A DNA stretch of 64,000 nt from CAUZIZ01 sp965218775. GTDB taxonomy: Bacteria; Acidobacteriota; UBA6911; RPQK01; JAJDTT01. The DNA is taken from assembly GCA_965218775.1 (NCBI GenBank), contig CBDCLS010000004.1, forward strand, positions 1,240,001 to 1,304,000, in the 5' to 3' direction. The position numbers and the translations under genes are program-made. The first letter of the stretch is position 1. Every line of letters begins with the position of its first letter. The notes below the pieces were generated by a model. It was not told the DNA's origin. It saw only the letters and a list, made by a program, of their open reading frames with translations, and made no database searches. Shown in pieces: positions 1-9,627 of this stretch.

Positions 1-1022
1 GCCGCATCGGTGCCGAAGGCGATCTTCACCCCGGCCTGGATGGCCCGCTCCAGGCTCTTGAGTGCCAGGGGCTTCAGATATTCGGACTTGGCCCGGATGG
101 GTGGTGGGAGCTCTTCCGTCTTGATGACGTCAACCAGATACGCGGTGGGTACCAGATAAGTTCCTTTCGACTTCATCAGCTGGATGGCTTCGTCCGTCAG
201 GACCGAGCCATGTTCGATGGATGCCACACCGGCCCTGGCAGCAGCCAGAATTCCCTCGGTTCCGTGGGCATGGGCTGCCACCTTGATTCCATGGCGGGCG
301 GCCTCCTCCACCATCGCTCTCAATTCTTCATCTGAGTACTGCTGAGCTCCTACCGGTCCCTCGAAAGAGAAGACGCCGGCGGTGGCGCAGGTCTTGATCA
401 CCTTGGCGCCGTGCTTAATCTGATAGCGCACCGCCTGAACCACCTGGTCGACTCCGTCGGCAACGCCCTCTCTAGGGCCAAGCTCCAGAAGGCCCGGGCG
501 ATACCCTGTGATATCGCAATGTCCTCCTGTGATCCCCAGGGGATGTCCAGAGGGAACGATTCGTGGTCCTGTGAGCACGCCTGAGTCGATCGCCTTCATC
601 AGGGCAACATCGGCGAAGCCCCGCGTGCCCAGATCCCGTACCGTGGTGAAGCCGGCCATCAGAGTTCTCCACGCACTCCGGACGCCTACAAGAGCCCGAT
701 CGGCGGGACTCTGCTTGACCGACCGGTGAACCCAGTCCCCCTCCCGGCCGCTGGTCAGGTGAGTGTGAGTGTCGATCAACCCGGGAAGCAGGGTCACATC
801 CTCCCAGTTCAGGCTTGTTGCCGACACAGGAACCGTCTCCGGATTGACGGCAGTAATTCGGTCCCCCTCGATCACCAGGACCGGTTTTGACAGCATTTCC
901 CCGGTCACTACGTCCAACATTCGGTGCGCATAGAGGACGGTCGGCTCAGCCAGTCCACTCTGCAGGCTCAGACTCCAGACAATAGTCAGACCGACCCAGT
1001 GCCGAAAAGAAAAACGCTTCAT
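1..1022 (-). CDS. Exported amidohydrolase (imidazolonepropionase-like), 3' end outside window
   Basis: Reads as 340 codons from ATG at 1022 and runs off the left edge, so the C-terminus is missing. An N-terminal signal peptide (about residues 1-25, ending near GLAEP) predicts export. The metal-dependent hydrolase core is clear: small beta-sandwich start, then LLPGLIDTHTHL with the HxH pair at His86/His88, a candidate carboxylated Lys in GAKVIKT (Lys210), HAH at 251-253, IEHG with His271, and the GTDA aspartate at the window edge. This pattern fits the amidohydrolase branch containing imidazolonepropionase-like and Xaa-Pro dipeptidase-like exported enzymes; the substrate cannot be told. A REP cluster lies directly upstream of the start. 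Confidence 0.9.
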   Translation of the reverse strand, partial: MKRFSFRHWVGLTIVWSLSLQSGLAEPTVLYAHRMLDVVTGEMLSKPVLVIEGDRITAVNPETVPVSATSLNWEDVTLLPGLIDTHTHLTSGREGDWVHRSVKQSPADRALVGVRSAWRTLMAGFTTVRDLGTRGFADVALMKAIDSGVLTGPRIVPSGHPLGITGGHCDITGYRPGLLELGPREGVADGVDQVVQAVRYQIKHGAKVIKTCATAGVFSFEGPVGAQQYSDEELRAMVEEAARHGIKVAAHAHGTEGILAAARAGVASIEHGSVLTDEAIQLMKSKGTYLVPTAYLVDVIKTEELPPPIRAKSEYLKPLALKSLERAIQAGVKIAFGTDA

Positions 1023-1042
1023 TGCTCCTCCTGAAGGACGAA

Positions 1043-1218
1043 GAAAGGGACAGACTGTTAGTCAAGAACAGTATTAGTCAAGAACAGTAGCAGCCCGAAG
1101 ACTAACAGAAAGGGACAGACTGTTTCTTTCTGGCCGCGCATAGCAAACAGAAAGGGACTAACAGAAAGGGACAGACTGTTTTTTTCTGGCCGCGCATAGC
1201 AGAAAGGGACAGGCTGTT
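1043..1218 (+). repeat. REP-like cluster 1, four direct copies
   Basis: Cores GGGACAGRCTGTT at 1047-1059, 1112-1124, 1168-1180 and 1206-1218, all in the same orientation. Copies two and three are followed by TTTCTGGCCGCGCATAGC or a close variant, so the duplicated unit is longer than the core (about 55 bp). The rest of the gap, 1219-1528, shows no recognisable gene or repeat. Confidence 0.9.
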
Positions 1219-1528
1219 TCCTTTTGCCCGCGTGCCGACTCTCAGGCACAGCTGAGAGAGCGGTCACGCCGGTGATCCGCTACAGGCGTTCCAGGCGTTT
1301 CCCGCTTGACTCGTTAGTTCGGACTGACGCCCGCAGAGGCGCTGGACATTCTCGAGTCGAGTCGCCCCCAAGCCGCCGGGCACACGCGAACGCAGTTCGT
1401 GGAGTACCTGGACTTCCTTCAGGAGGGTGTTTTCATCCATCCCGTCCACGTACGTGCGGGCACCTGCATCGCCGCTTCCGCACCCGGCTGGGGCTAGAAG
1501 TGGATCCGGAATTCGTAGCATCCCACAG

Positions 1529-2787
1529 CTACTCCACCGGTTCAGTGTGAAAGGACCGGGTGGAATCGGGAGGCGTTCTCTTCCTTGCCTGAGTGGTGTA
1601 GCTACTCACCAGCCCGGTTTCCTGCGGCCAGGTTAGCGCCCTTGACCCGGCCTCGAGACCGATCCTCATTGAAACCGTAGGGAATAGATCTCCATCCCTC
1701 AGGGCGAATCGAAGACGGATAGCCCGATCTGCCAGTTGGCTGACGTCAGAACCACCCTTCCAGGAAATGACTCGTTCTATCTCGTCTCCCACGATCTCCG
1801 GACAGTCCTCGACACCGTAGCCGGAGATGGCCTTGCCCGAGGCATCCTGGATCTCGACCTGAACCGATCCCGCAGCCGAGGTGGAGTAATTGATGGAAAG
1901 TTCGCGTCCCTGGAACCGAAGGGGCCGGGTCAACAGGGATACCCCTTCATACAGTGCCCGCACGGAAACGAAGCCGTCAGTGCGCAAGCGCAAGCGATCT
2001 TCGGTGAGCCCTTCGTGCGTCCTGGTGCCGACTTGAGGAACTGGGGGAGCCGATCCAATATCGTGCTCTGGGGCCTTCATCCTAGACGGAGATGTCTTTT
2101 GGGGTGAATCGCCACCACAACACCGATTCGTGGCATATTCGGAGCTACCGGCGTGGGAAGTCATGAACACGGCATCTTTTGGGAGCGGTTCAGGAACAGG
2201 TTACGGGTCCGGCCTCTGTTACTGGACTTGGCAGTCAGCCCCTTCCATCGTTGGGAGTGAGGCACGCCGGGCTTTCTGTCCAGGAAAGGGGTCATGCCGA
2301 TGATCCGGATGTCCTGACTCTTTGCAGCGGGGTTTCCCTCCCAGAAGTCTTGTTTTTCCGTGTATTTCACGGCCCAGGGATCATTCCGACGCCAGCGTGT
2401 CACGATCGCGTTGTTTTCCCAGGTCCCTGCCACCGAAACCAGCCCCAGGTTGGGTCTGCTCCAGTGGATGCCATCGCGGCTCTCGGCGTAGCAGCGGCCT
2501 TTTATCTGCCGACTGGCATAGACGCGGTAATACATCCGGTAGATCCCTTCGTCATAGAACACACTGATACCGAGGTTGCTTGGACCTTCCCAGGGACGTT
2601 CGATCTCGATAGCCACCTCGGCGGGCTGGGGAGGGTGCAACTCGAGCCGTGCGTTGGTGAGCCGGTCGATCAGAAACCGATCCACGAAGAGCTCGCGGCG
2701 GGAGCCGATATCCAACACCTGGGCTGATAAGCTTACAAGTGTGCCGAGAAGGAACAGGATCACCGTAGGAACATTCTGGCTTACCAA
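1529..2787 (-). pseudogene. Broken exported five-bladed-propeller glycosidase-like gene
   Basis: Two out-of-frame pieces match successive ends of the intact protein encoded divergently at 2919-4430. The 5' piece (from ATG 2787) has a signal peptide, then VLDIGSRRELFVDRFLIDR, a DGIHWSRPNLG segment and RWKGL, which correspond to the first 180 or so residues of the paralogue. Near 2170 the similarity jumps in another frame to the paralogue's C-terminal beta-sandwich (DRLRLRTDGFVSV, LRFQGRELSINYS, IRLRFALRDGDLF). About 200 central residues are missing and the frames do not join. The tail after LFPTVS is probably also out of frame. I infer an internal deletion plus frameshifts. Remnants of two genes of different origin is a less likely reading because both halves match the same neighbour. 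Confidence 0.8.
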
Positions 2788-2918
2788 GGGGCTTTTTCTC
2801 CTTTCTCGGATCTCCTTGATCTATCTTAGCAGTCACGCCCACGGGGAGATCAATTCCCCCCTATTGAGGTTATACTTCGCTTTCGTCAACGGTCTAAACA
2901 CCAACGGAGCAACTGAAA

Positions 2919-4430
2919 ATGTTCAAGAAGCCGTTCAACTTTCCAGGTCTAGTCCCGCTGGTCTTTTGGCTCACCCTACCCTGCTGGGGAGCGAAGCCTC
3001 CGCTTTACGTTCAACTCACCACCGGTCAGCACCAGCTTCTGCTGGATGATTACCTGGTCGGGGCTCTCTACCGGGTGGAGCGCCGGATCAACCAACCGGT
3101 GAAATACGACGGGAATCCGGTGATTTCGCCCGACAAGCCCTGGGAGCAGGGGCCGGGTCCCTATTGGAATCCCGCTACCCAGAAGGTGCTACAGATCCGG
3201 AGCGCTCCCTGTTGGGACCCTGAGGAGAAACTCTGGAAACTGTGGTATTTTACGGCGCACAAGACAGCATATGCCTTCTCCCGGGATGGACTTGTTTGGG
3301 AGAAGCCCATCCTGGGCAAGCGGGAATACAAGGGTTCCAAGGAGAACAATCTTGTCCTGGTCAGCGGCGATCCCGAGGCGTTCATCCAGCACGTCCTACT
3401 GGACCCGGACGCCGCCCCGGAGCGGCGTTACAAGGGCCTCATCGGTGCCAGCGGCCGCAAACCGGTGATCTCGGCCGACGGTTATGTCTTCACCCGGTTG
3501 GAGGTCCCACCCATACCTAGCCAGGACGAGTCCCATCTGACCTACGACGAGGTGAGGAAGCAGTTCATCGCCACCGTCAAGCACCGAGGACCGTTCGGTC
3601 GCTCAGTCTATCTTTCGCTCAGCACAGATTTCGAGGAATGGACGGATCCCGAATTGATCTTTCATGCCGATGCCTACGACCAGCTCTTGGGAGAAGAGCG
3701 GGTGCGAGAGCATCTGGCCAACCCGCGGCTCCGCACGATGACCATCAACCAACCCGAGCACTACAACACCGAGATCTACAACATGCCTGTTTTCCCCTAC
3801 GAGGGAATCTACATCGGCCTACCCAACCACTTTGAGAGCAGCGGTCACGCGCCTAACCGCAATCAGGAGGGGGTGAACTCGGTAAAGCTCGCCACCAGCC
3901 GCGACTTGAGAAGATGGATCAAGGTGGGCAATCGTGAGTCTTTCATACCGGTCTCGGAGATTGGGGGCGGCGCCATCGACACGGGACAGGTGTGGGCGGG
4001 GTCACGTCCGCAGATCCATGGAGATGAGCTCTGGTTCTATTACACCGGCTACAATCACCGATTCGAGACCAAGGACCCCTACCGCTCGGGTGTCCATCTA
4101 GCCAAGCTCAAGCGGGACCGCTTCGCCTCCTTCGGTTCGGATGAAAAGGGGGGATTTATTGAGACGCGCGCCATCCGCTTCGACGGCAGCCGTCTCTTTC
4201 TGAACGCCGACGCCAGCGAAGGTGAGGTGAAGGTCGAGCTGGTGGACCAGAGAGGGCGCAAGGTGCTTGACGGCTGGAGCCGGCATGAGTCCAGCCCGAT
4301 CCGGGGGGACCAGCTGCGGGCCGAGGCAAAGTGGCGAGGCCAGCAGGATCTGAGCTCCTTCCACGGAGAGTCGATCCGGTTCCGTTTTCGCCTGTACAGC
4401 GCTCGGCTCTTTTCCTTCTGGGTAGAGTAG
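2919..4430 (+). CDS. Exported glycosidase-like beta-propeller protein with C-terminal beta-sandwich
   Basis: 503 residues from ATG 2919 with GGAG upstream. The N-terminus is a signal peptide (about 1-25, cleavage near WGAK). The body resembles secreted five-bladed-propeller glycoside hydrolase-like proteins (GH32/43/62-like folds): LLLDDYLV near the mature N-terminus, repeated DGLVW and TDFEEW strands, NTEIYNMPVFPYEGIYIGLP in the middle and an ELWFYYTGYNHR strand, followed by a ~110-residue beta-sandwich (TRAIRFDGSRLFLNADA...) of a kind often found at the end of such proteins. It likely acts on extracellular glycans; I cannot assign a substrate or catalytic pair. Divergent from its own broken paralogue with 131 bp between starts. 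Confidence 0.75.
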   Translation: MFKKPFNFPGLVPLVFWLTLPCWGAKPPLYVQLTTGQHQLLLDDYLVGALYRVERRINQPVKYDGNPVISPDKPWEQGPGPYWNPATQKVLQIRSAPCWDPEEKLWKLWYFTAHKTAYAFSRDGLVWEKPILGKREYKGSKENNLVLVSGDPEAFIQHVLLDPDAAPERRYKGLIGASGRKPVISADGYVFTRLEVPPIPSQDESHLTYDEVRKQFIATVKHRGPFGRSVYLSLSTDFEEWTDPELIFHADAYDQLLGEERVREHLANPRLRTMTINQPEHYNTEIYNMPVFPYEGIYIGLPNHFESSGHAPNRNQEGVNSVKLATSRDLRRWIKVGNRESFIPVSEIGGGAIDTGQVWAGSRPQIHGDELWFYYTGYNHRFETKDPYRSGVHLAKLKRDRFASFGSDEKGGFIETRAIRFDGSRLFLNADASEGEVKVELVDQRGRKVLDGWSRHESSPIRGDQLRAEAKWRGQQDLSSFHGESIRFRFRLYSARLFSFWVE

Positions 4431-4693
4431 TCCTCCAAACGTAGCTTTGGTCTCCAGGCCGAAGGGTCTTCTCGAACCCCGGCTCGAGGAATTTCACTCA
4501 CGAGTTGCGAGCAAGATCTGTGGGTCCGGTCCGAGGCAATCGGCCCGAAATGCACGGTCTTTTCCCATGTGCTTCTGTCGGTCGACGCCGGACGGTATGG
4601 TTCGGGTTCCGGCTGTCCAGGAGTTAGGACGAGATCTTGGACGCGGGCAGGATTCAACCTCCGCCCAGCGTCGGAAGAAAAAGGAGTCCCATC

Positions 4694-5491
4694 ATGAGCA
4701 AGCACCCATCCTCCAGAATCTGGTCTCTTCTGCCCCTTCTATCACTGTTGGTATGTTCTGGGTCTCCAATCGCTGCAGCGCAGCCGGAACAAACAACGAT
4801 CTCGGAGACGAAAGGAGGCATTCGCTTTGGTCTTTGGTCGAAGAACCCTGTGCTTCCGGCACCGACGATGATCGTCTTCGATCCCGGGACGGTGGAACGT
4901 CTGTCCGATCCGTATTATCAGCGCCGTTATCAGATCCTGGTCGAGGAGGGCTATCTCTGTGTGGCAGTAGACTTCCCTTGTCAGGGACGGGATGAGCGTC
5001 CCGGTGAGCCTAAGAGTCTGGACTGCTGGCGCCACCGCATCGAGCACGGCAAGGAGGCTTTCAATGCCGATTTCAACGCCAGGATTAACAAGGTACTGGA
5101 CCATCTTATCGAGGAGGGCTACACCGATCCCAAGAAAGTAGTGGTAGCTGGCAGCTCCTCAGGCGGCTTCCTGGCTCTGCACTACGTTGCCCATGATTCC
5201 AGGATACGAGGAGGGGCGGTGGTCGTCCCAGTTACGGACCTGGCCGCCTTGCGGGAGTTCGAAGGGATGCAGAAGCACCCAGCTGTTCGTGCCCTGGCCC
5301 TGACCGAGCAAGCAGAGAAGCTAGCGGACCGGTCGATCTGGGTGCTTATGGGGGATCGGGATGCACGGGTGGCAACCGGCGCTGCCATCCAATTTGCGCA
5401 AGCAGTCTGGAAGGTTTCAGCCGAAAGGGATTTGACGACGGGTGTGGAGCTCGGGCTCTTCTCGAATCTCGAACATTGGCGATCCCTCTGA
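4694..5491 (+). CDS. Exported alpha/beta hydrolase, possibly shortened C-terminus
   Basis: 265 residues from ATG 4694, chosen because AAAGGAG sits 8 bases upstream and it gives a clean signal peptide (residues 1-29, ending IAAAQ). An alpha/beta-hydrolase fold is supported by the nucleophile elbow VAGSSSGG (Ser155 in G-x-S-x-G), preceded by the strand/turn VAVDFPCQGRDERP, and by WVLMGDRDARV, where the acid residue normally lies. The family usually has a further His-containing turn and final helix; here the protein ends LFSNLEHWRSL and a REP core begins five bases after the stop. Either His of LEH is the catalytic residue and the protein is nearly complete, or the repeat has clipped the 3' end. 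Similar to exported esterase/peptidase-like hydrolases; substrate unknown. Confidence 0.75.
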   Translation: MSKHPSSRIWSLLPLLSLLVCSGSPIAAAQPEQTTISETKGGIRFGLWSKNPVLPAPTMIVFDPGTVERLSDPYYQRRYQILVEEGYLCVAVDFPCQGRDERPGEPKSLDCWRHRIEHGKEAFNADFNARINKVLDHLIEEGYTDPKKVVVAGSSSGGFLALHYVAHDSRIRGGAVVVPVTDLAALREFEGMQKHPAVRALALTEQAEKLADRSIWVLMGDRDARVATGAAIQFAQAVWKVSAERDLTTGVELGLFSNLEHWRSL

Positions 5492-5492
5492 G

Positions 5493-5510
5493 AAAGGGAC
5501 AGACTGTTTT
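5493..5510 (+). repeat. REP-like single copy
   Basis: Core GGGACAGACTGTT at 5496-5508, in the 39-bp gap between two convergent genes, starting right at the stop codon of the hydrolase gene. Confidence 0.85.
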
Positions 5511-5530
5511 TTGGTTGAACGACATCGGGG

Positions 5531-6418
5531 TCAGGCCCCAGAGAGATAGTGTTTCGCGATCTTTGCAGCAACCGTGCCTATCGCGTAGTAGCCGACCGAG
5601 ATCTCGCCGACATGGGTTAGCAGGTCGTAGGCACGCCAGCGGTCCCAGCCGTGTTCCTCTTCCATCCAGAGTATGAGCCAGGCGTAGGCCTGAGCCGTGG
5701 ACCGCTCCATCGGACAGCCGCTGGCCACCGTCATAATCTCTTCTGCCGACTCGATGCGAGGACCCGGAACGGTCTTTCCTTTTATCAGATCGACTGTGAT
5801 GGTGGTTTCCGACGGCATCTCAAGACCGCTGGCAGAGAGTTCTCCATGCCCCATTGCGGCGTGAGTATCACCGAGGTACAAGTAGGCACCCGGCACGAAA
5901 ACCGGCAAATAGACAGTGTTGCCGGGGCAGGTTTCGATGATGTCCATATTGCCCCCGTGCACCCCGGCTGGACCCGTGGTGGGAACTCCCATGTCAGGAG
6001 CCACACCGATACAGCCGAGCATGGGACGATACGGAATCGTAATTTCGTCACTCCAATAGATCTTGCCTTCGCGGATGGGGCAAACGTGGGTGCCGTGCGG
6101 GCACTCCGTACCCAGCCATTCACTGAGTTGCTTGGGATCACTGGTGCGGGTGGCACACTGGCTGATGCTGGGACGAATCTCTTCGATGTGAACCGACAGC
6201 GTATCTCCCGGTTCTGCCCCTTCGAGATGAATTGGCCCATTCTGGGGGTTACCTAACGGAACCGCTTCCCGGTCTCGCCGATCATTGTCAGTGCGAATCT
6301 GACCAGAGAAAGCATCCTCGGTTTCGACGAGGACACTCTCTCCAGGCTGGATTCGCAGCTGCACTTCATTGTGCCGGCTGAACTCGTAGTAGAGAGGCCC
6401 AAGAGGAAGTCTTTTCAT
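5531..6418 (-). CDS. Acetamidase/formamidase family protein
   Basis: 295 residues from ATG 6418; no signal peptide, so cytoplasmic. Full-length similarity in pattern to the FmdA_AmdA family: early RIQPGESVLVETEDAF, GPIHLEGAEPGDTLSVHI, the glycine-rich GVPTTGPAGVHGGNMD near the middle, YLGDTHAAMGHGELS with the conserved metal-site-like histidines, and a C-terminal DLLTHVGEISVGY. Members hydrolyse short-chain amides such as formamide or acetamide to ammonia and the acid. It lies 35 bp downstream of the FG-GAP gene on the same strand, so the two may be co-transcribed, although their roles are not obviously linked. Confidence 0.9.
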   Translation of the reverse strand: MKRLPLGPLYYEFSRHNEVQLRIQPGESVLVETEDAFSGQIRTDNDRRDREAVPLGNPQNGPIHLEGAEPGDTLSVHIEEIRPSISQCATRTSDPKQLSEWLGTECPHGTHVCPIREGKIYWSDEITIPYRPMLGCIGVAPDMGVPTTGPAGVHGGNMDIIETCPGNTVYLPVFVPGAYLYLGDTHAAMGHGELSASGLEMPSETTITVDLIKGKTVPGPRIESAEEIMTVASGCPMERSTAQAYAWLILWMEEEHGWDRWRAYDLLTHVGEISVGYYAIGTVAAKIAKHYLSGA

Positions 6419-6453
6419 GATTTACCTCGTTTACCTCGTTTCGCAGATTTGAC

Positions 6454-9246
6454 CTACTGGAAATCCACTTCGACTTGTGTCAGGACGGGACTGGCTCCTC
6501 CGTTTGGAGTGGCGAGGCGAGCCCGGTACTGGAACCAGGCGTTCGACTTCGAAGCGGAGGGAACAGGCCCCGGTTCAGTGAACCAGCTATGGGGACCCGA
6601 AGGCCCCAGCCAGGCCGTGCTCTCCAGGGCTGCAGCCTCGGCGGCCATGCGTATCTGGAGGGCAATAGTTGTCCCCAGGGGAGTCTCTCCTATCCAGCTA
6701 ATCGATCTGGGCAGGTCGACTTCTTCGATGCGGTGGGGTGGGGACAGGTAGATCTCGGCCAGTTCCCGGGTATAAATGTTGCCCGGATCCCGGATCATCT
6801 GCCCATGGGGTCCTACGGTAGGGATTTCGGTGCGTCTCTCTTCTGAGAAACCCTGGGCTCCGTTCCAGTAGAGAAAGGAAGGGGTAGTGTGATTTATGGG
6901 ATCGCCGGGACGGTCCCTGCTTCCGTCCCGTTTGTGGTTGAGCAGGAAGATATCGATCCAACCGTCGCCGTCGAAGTCGGCCACAAGGGAAGCGGTGCCC
7001 GAGTCGCCGTGCAGGTCCAGGCGCCTCTCGTAGTCGAATCCACTGGCGCTGCCCCAATAGAGGAAGCAGGGGATACTCCTCTTGTAGTTGCCCGAGTAAT
7101 TGGGGACGAACAGGTCCAGGAAGCCGTCCCGGTTGAAGTCGGCCACGCTGGGATCCAAAGCTGTCATCTGACGTAGCGGATCTCGTCCTCTCTCCCGGAA
7201 GCCTTCTCTTGACCCATAGTAGATCCGCATATCACCTTCATAGTTCCGAGGGTAGTCGCTGAAGACCGGAACCGCCAGGTCTAACCAGCCGTCTGAGTCG
7301 AAATCGGCGGCCTCCACGTAGGTGATCCGACCCTTAGCAATGAGCTTTTGGTGGTTGCTGCTAAACCCGGTGGAGGATCCGTAGACTAGATGCAGTCCTT
7401 CGGTGGTAGACCCTCCCACCAAATCAAGGAAGCCATCCCGGTTGAAATCAGCAATCACCGGGGGCAGCGCAAGTCCCCCGATCGGAATGACCTCTCGTCT
7501 CTCGGGAGAAAAGCCCTCGGCACCGCCATAGAGAATCACATAGCCCACCTGCCCTTGCTCGTCCTTCTCGGCGGCTCCAATCACCAGGTCCAGGTAGCCA
7601 TCTCGGTTCAAGTCCGCCGTAACCGCTCCCATTTCGGGATCCTCAACCGAGAGGATGACTCTGCGGTCCGAGGTGTAGCCCTTGCTCGTCCCGTACCACA
7701 CGTACACGGCGTTGAGTGTCACGGGTCTTCCCAGGGCGTAGCGGGCCTCAGCCGAGACCAGATCCACGCGTCCGTCGTCGTTCAGATCGGCCTGCACCGT
7801 GCCCACCGTGTAACCGGCCCAGAGCTGGCTGCGTCTCTGGGTCGAGTAATTCCGTGTGCCGTCTCCCCAGTAGATGAAGTTGGGGTTGTAGCCGGTGCGC
7901 AGGCCACCTTCGAAGTTGAAGAGGAGCACATCCTGGTGTCCGTCGTTGTTGACGTCACCAATGCAGTTGCCCATAGCGGACTTCGTGTCCAACATCGATT
8001 TGTGGCCTGGCAGAAATTCCCCCTTCCGGTTCCAGAAGATGAAAGACTGGATGTTCAAATCGTTGAAGGAGTGGTTGTTGCTTACCAGCAGCTCGGGCCA
8101 GCCGTCGTCATTCAGATCTCCGGCGCTGATACCCCGGGCGTGGACCGTGGCCAGTGGAGTCGGGTCGGTATCGGAGAGCCGGCCTTCCCGATTCCAGAAG
8201 ATGAGAGAGTCGGTGTAGCCATTTCCGCCGCGGTGGGAGGAGGTGATCGCCAGGTCGGGGAATCCGTCCCGATTCAGATCCGCCACCGCCAGCTGCCAGG
8301 GGTTTTCGACGGCCAGATGGCGTCGTTTTCGAAGCTGAGGTCCGGCTGGGCTTCCCGCCAACACATATACTCCCGAATCGGTGAGGGCCAGGAGCTCGGC
8401 ATGACCGTCCCGGTCCAGATCACCAGCTCCGAGATTTTTCGCTTTCAGGTTCAGTTGCAATGGTTGCTCTAGTGCCAATCCCTCCTGGATAGCCAGATAG
8501 ATGGTGATTTCGGACTCGCCTGCCAGGGTCAGGTCTTGGGATCCGTCCCCGTTGAGATCAGCCGCCAGGATGGCCAATCCCGTCCCCGGAAGGGGCGTCT
8601 GTCGGGTCTCGTCGAAGCCCTGGGGCGAGTTCCAATAGATGACAGATTGGTTCGAGCCTACTTCGCTGCCCGGATTAGAGCAGGCGATCGCCAGATCTAT
8701 CCAGCCGTCTCGGTCCCAGTCCGCGGCCACGGCCTCCTTGCCGATCCAGGCCTTGAGCTTCTGGCGCCGCGAAACAGGGAAGCGGCCTTCGATTCCGTAG
8801 TAGACGAAGCTGTGGGTCTTGTTGGTGATCCCGCCAGTAGAATTCACTAACACCAGATCGGAGTGTCCGTCCCGGTTGAGATCGACCACGAGTCCCTCGA
8901 CGGCGCTGTCTGTGGCTAATGGGATCCGCTGCAGGGGATCGATCGTCTCGCCGTTGTTGAGATAGACGTAGGCATCCTCGTTCTCAGTGTGTCCGTGACC
9001 GTTGGCCACGAATAGGTCGATGTGACCATCCTGGTTCAGGTCCAGCCGGTTGATGAGCTGGATCCTTCCAGCTGCAGAGACGTAGATGTTGGAGCCGGCG
9101 TCCTGGAAGGTGCCTTTGGAAAAGGAATGGAAACCTTCCTGCCGCCAGACCTCAGCCCGCAGGCCGCCAGCAGTTCCCTGTGACAACAAAATCCAGAAGG
9201 CAAGGCCTGGAAGATAGTAGAAGGAGCTGAAGCCGAAACTTTTCAT
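6454..9246 (-). CDS. Giant exported FG-GAP/VCBS repeat protein (copy A)
   Basis: 930 residues from ATG 9246, preferred over an upstream in-frame start because it begins a signal peptide (MKSFGFSSFYYLPGLAFWIL, then GTAGGLRAE); the upstream extension would be encoded by repeat DNA. The rest is a long series of calcium-binding-type loops, DLNQDGHIDL, DWDRDGWIDL, DFNRDGFLDL, DFDGDGWIDI and similar, each followed by a strand with a YWG or YYG turn. This is the integrin-alpha-like FG-GAP/VCBS propeller signature. The last ~120 residues lack repeats and look like a beta-sandwich (SISWIGETPLGTTIALQIR). It is a close relative of the protein at 49769, sharing the mature N-terminus (FSKGTF, IYVS, GRIQLI, DLN-DG). 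Likely surface-located binding or adhesion protein; ligand unknown. Confidence 0.9.
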   Translation of the reverse strand: MKSFGFSSFYYLPGLAFWILLSQGTAGGLRAEVWRQEGFHSFSKGTFQDAGSNIYVSAAGRIQLINRLDLNQDGHIDLFVANGHGHTENEDAYVYLNNGETIDPLQRIPLATDSAVEGLVVDLNRDGHSDLVLVNSTGGITNKTHSFVYYGIEGRFPVSRRQKLKAWIGKEAVAADWDRDGWIDLAIACSNPGSEVGSNQSVIYWNSPQGFDETRQTPLPGTGLAILAADLNGDGSQDLTLAGESEITIYLAIQEGLALEQPLQLNLKAKNLGAGDLDRDGHAELLALTDSGVYVLAGSPAGPQLRKRRHLAVENPWQLAVADLNRDGFPDLAITSSHRGGNGYTDSLIFWNREGRLSDTDPTPLATVHARGISAGDLNDDGWPELLVSNNHSFNDLNIQSFIFWNRKGEFLPGHKSMLDTKSAMGNCIGDVNNDGHQDVLLFNFEGGLRTGYNPNFIYWGDGTRNYSTQRRSQLWAGYTVGTVQADLNDDGRVDLVSAEARYALGRPVTLNAVYVWYGTSKGYTSDRRVILSVEDPEMGAVTADLNRDGYLDLVIGAAEKDEQGQVGYVILYGGAEGFSPERREVIPIGGLALPPVIADFNRDGFLDLVGGSTTEGLHLVYGSSTGFSSNHQKLIAKGRITYVEAADFDSDGWLDLAVPVFSDYPRNYEGDMRIYYGSREGFRERGRDPLRQMTALDPSVADFNRDGFLDLFVPNYSGNYKRSIPCFLYWGSASGFDYERRLDLHGDSGTASLVADFDGDGWIDIFLLNHKRDGSRDRPGDPINHTTPSFLYWNGAQGFSEERRTEIPTVGPHGQMIRDPGNIYTRELAEIYLSPPHRIEEVDLPRSISWIGETPLGTTIALQIRMAAEAAALESTAWLGPSGPHSWFTEPGPVPSASKSNAWFQYRARLATPNGGASPVLTQVEVDFQ

Positions 9247-9329
9247 GTTGGTCAGACTATCCCTTCCAGCGTCTGATGGAAAGTCTGTGTCCTTTCGAAG
9301 GACGGTTGAACCGAAAGTGACGCTAGAAT

Positions 9330-9435
9330 CAGCCTGTCCCCATCTCCTCCTGCAACTGCAAAACGGCAACTGCAAAAAGGCAACTGCAAAAGGGTGCAAC
9401 TGCAAAAAGGCAACTGCAAAAGGGGACAGACTGTT
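9330..9435. repeat. Inverted REP pair enclosing a CAACTGCAAAA tandem repeat (5' side of RAYT gene)
   Basis: A reversed core CAGCCTGTCCCC (9330-9341) faces a forward core GGGACAGACTGTT (9423-9435). Between them a short unit, CAACTGCAAAAAGG with small variants, is repeated five to six times (9352-9421). The pair lies about 190 bp upstream of the RAYT-type gene. Sequence 9436-9627 holds nothing else recognisable except the gene's ribosome-binding site. Confidence 0.85.
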
Positions 9436-9627
9436 CCTGTTGACGAGCTAGCGAGGCAGGTCGGAGATCCCAGCACGGCGTTCGTCCCGGTCTAGGTGAG
9501 GCTGGGAGATCGGTGTGCCTGGGTTCGCTTGGGGTGAAAAGTTCGTAAATTTTTGGAGACAGACGTTATTAGGAGTGAGCCGTGCCCGTACAGGAACTAG
9601 GCCTCGAAACTCGATTGGAGGCAAGAA

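Noticed and set aside
7390..8472. A 360-codon open frame opposite the FG-GAP gene
   Set aside because: It is a shadow produced by the repetitive DxNxDG codons of the minus-strand gene.
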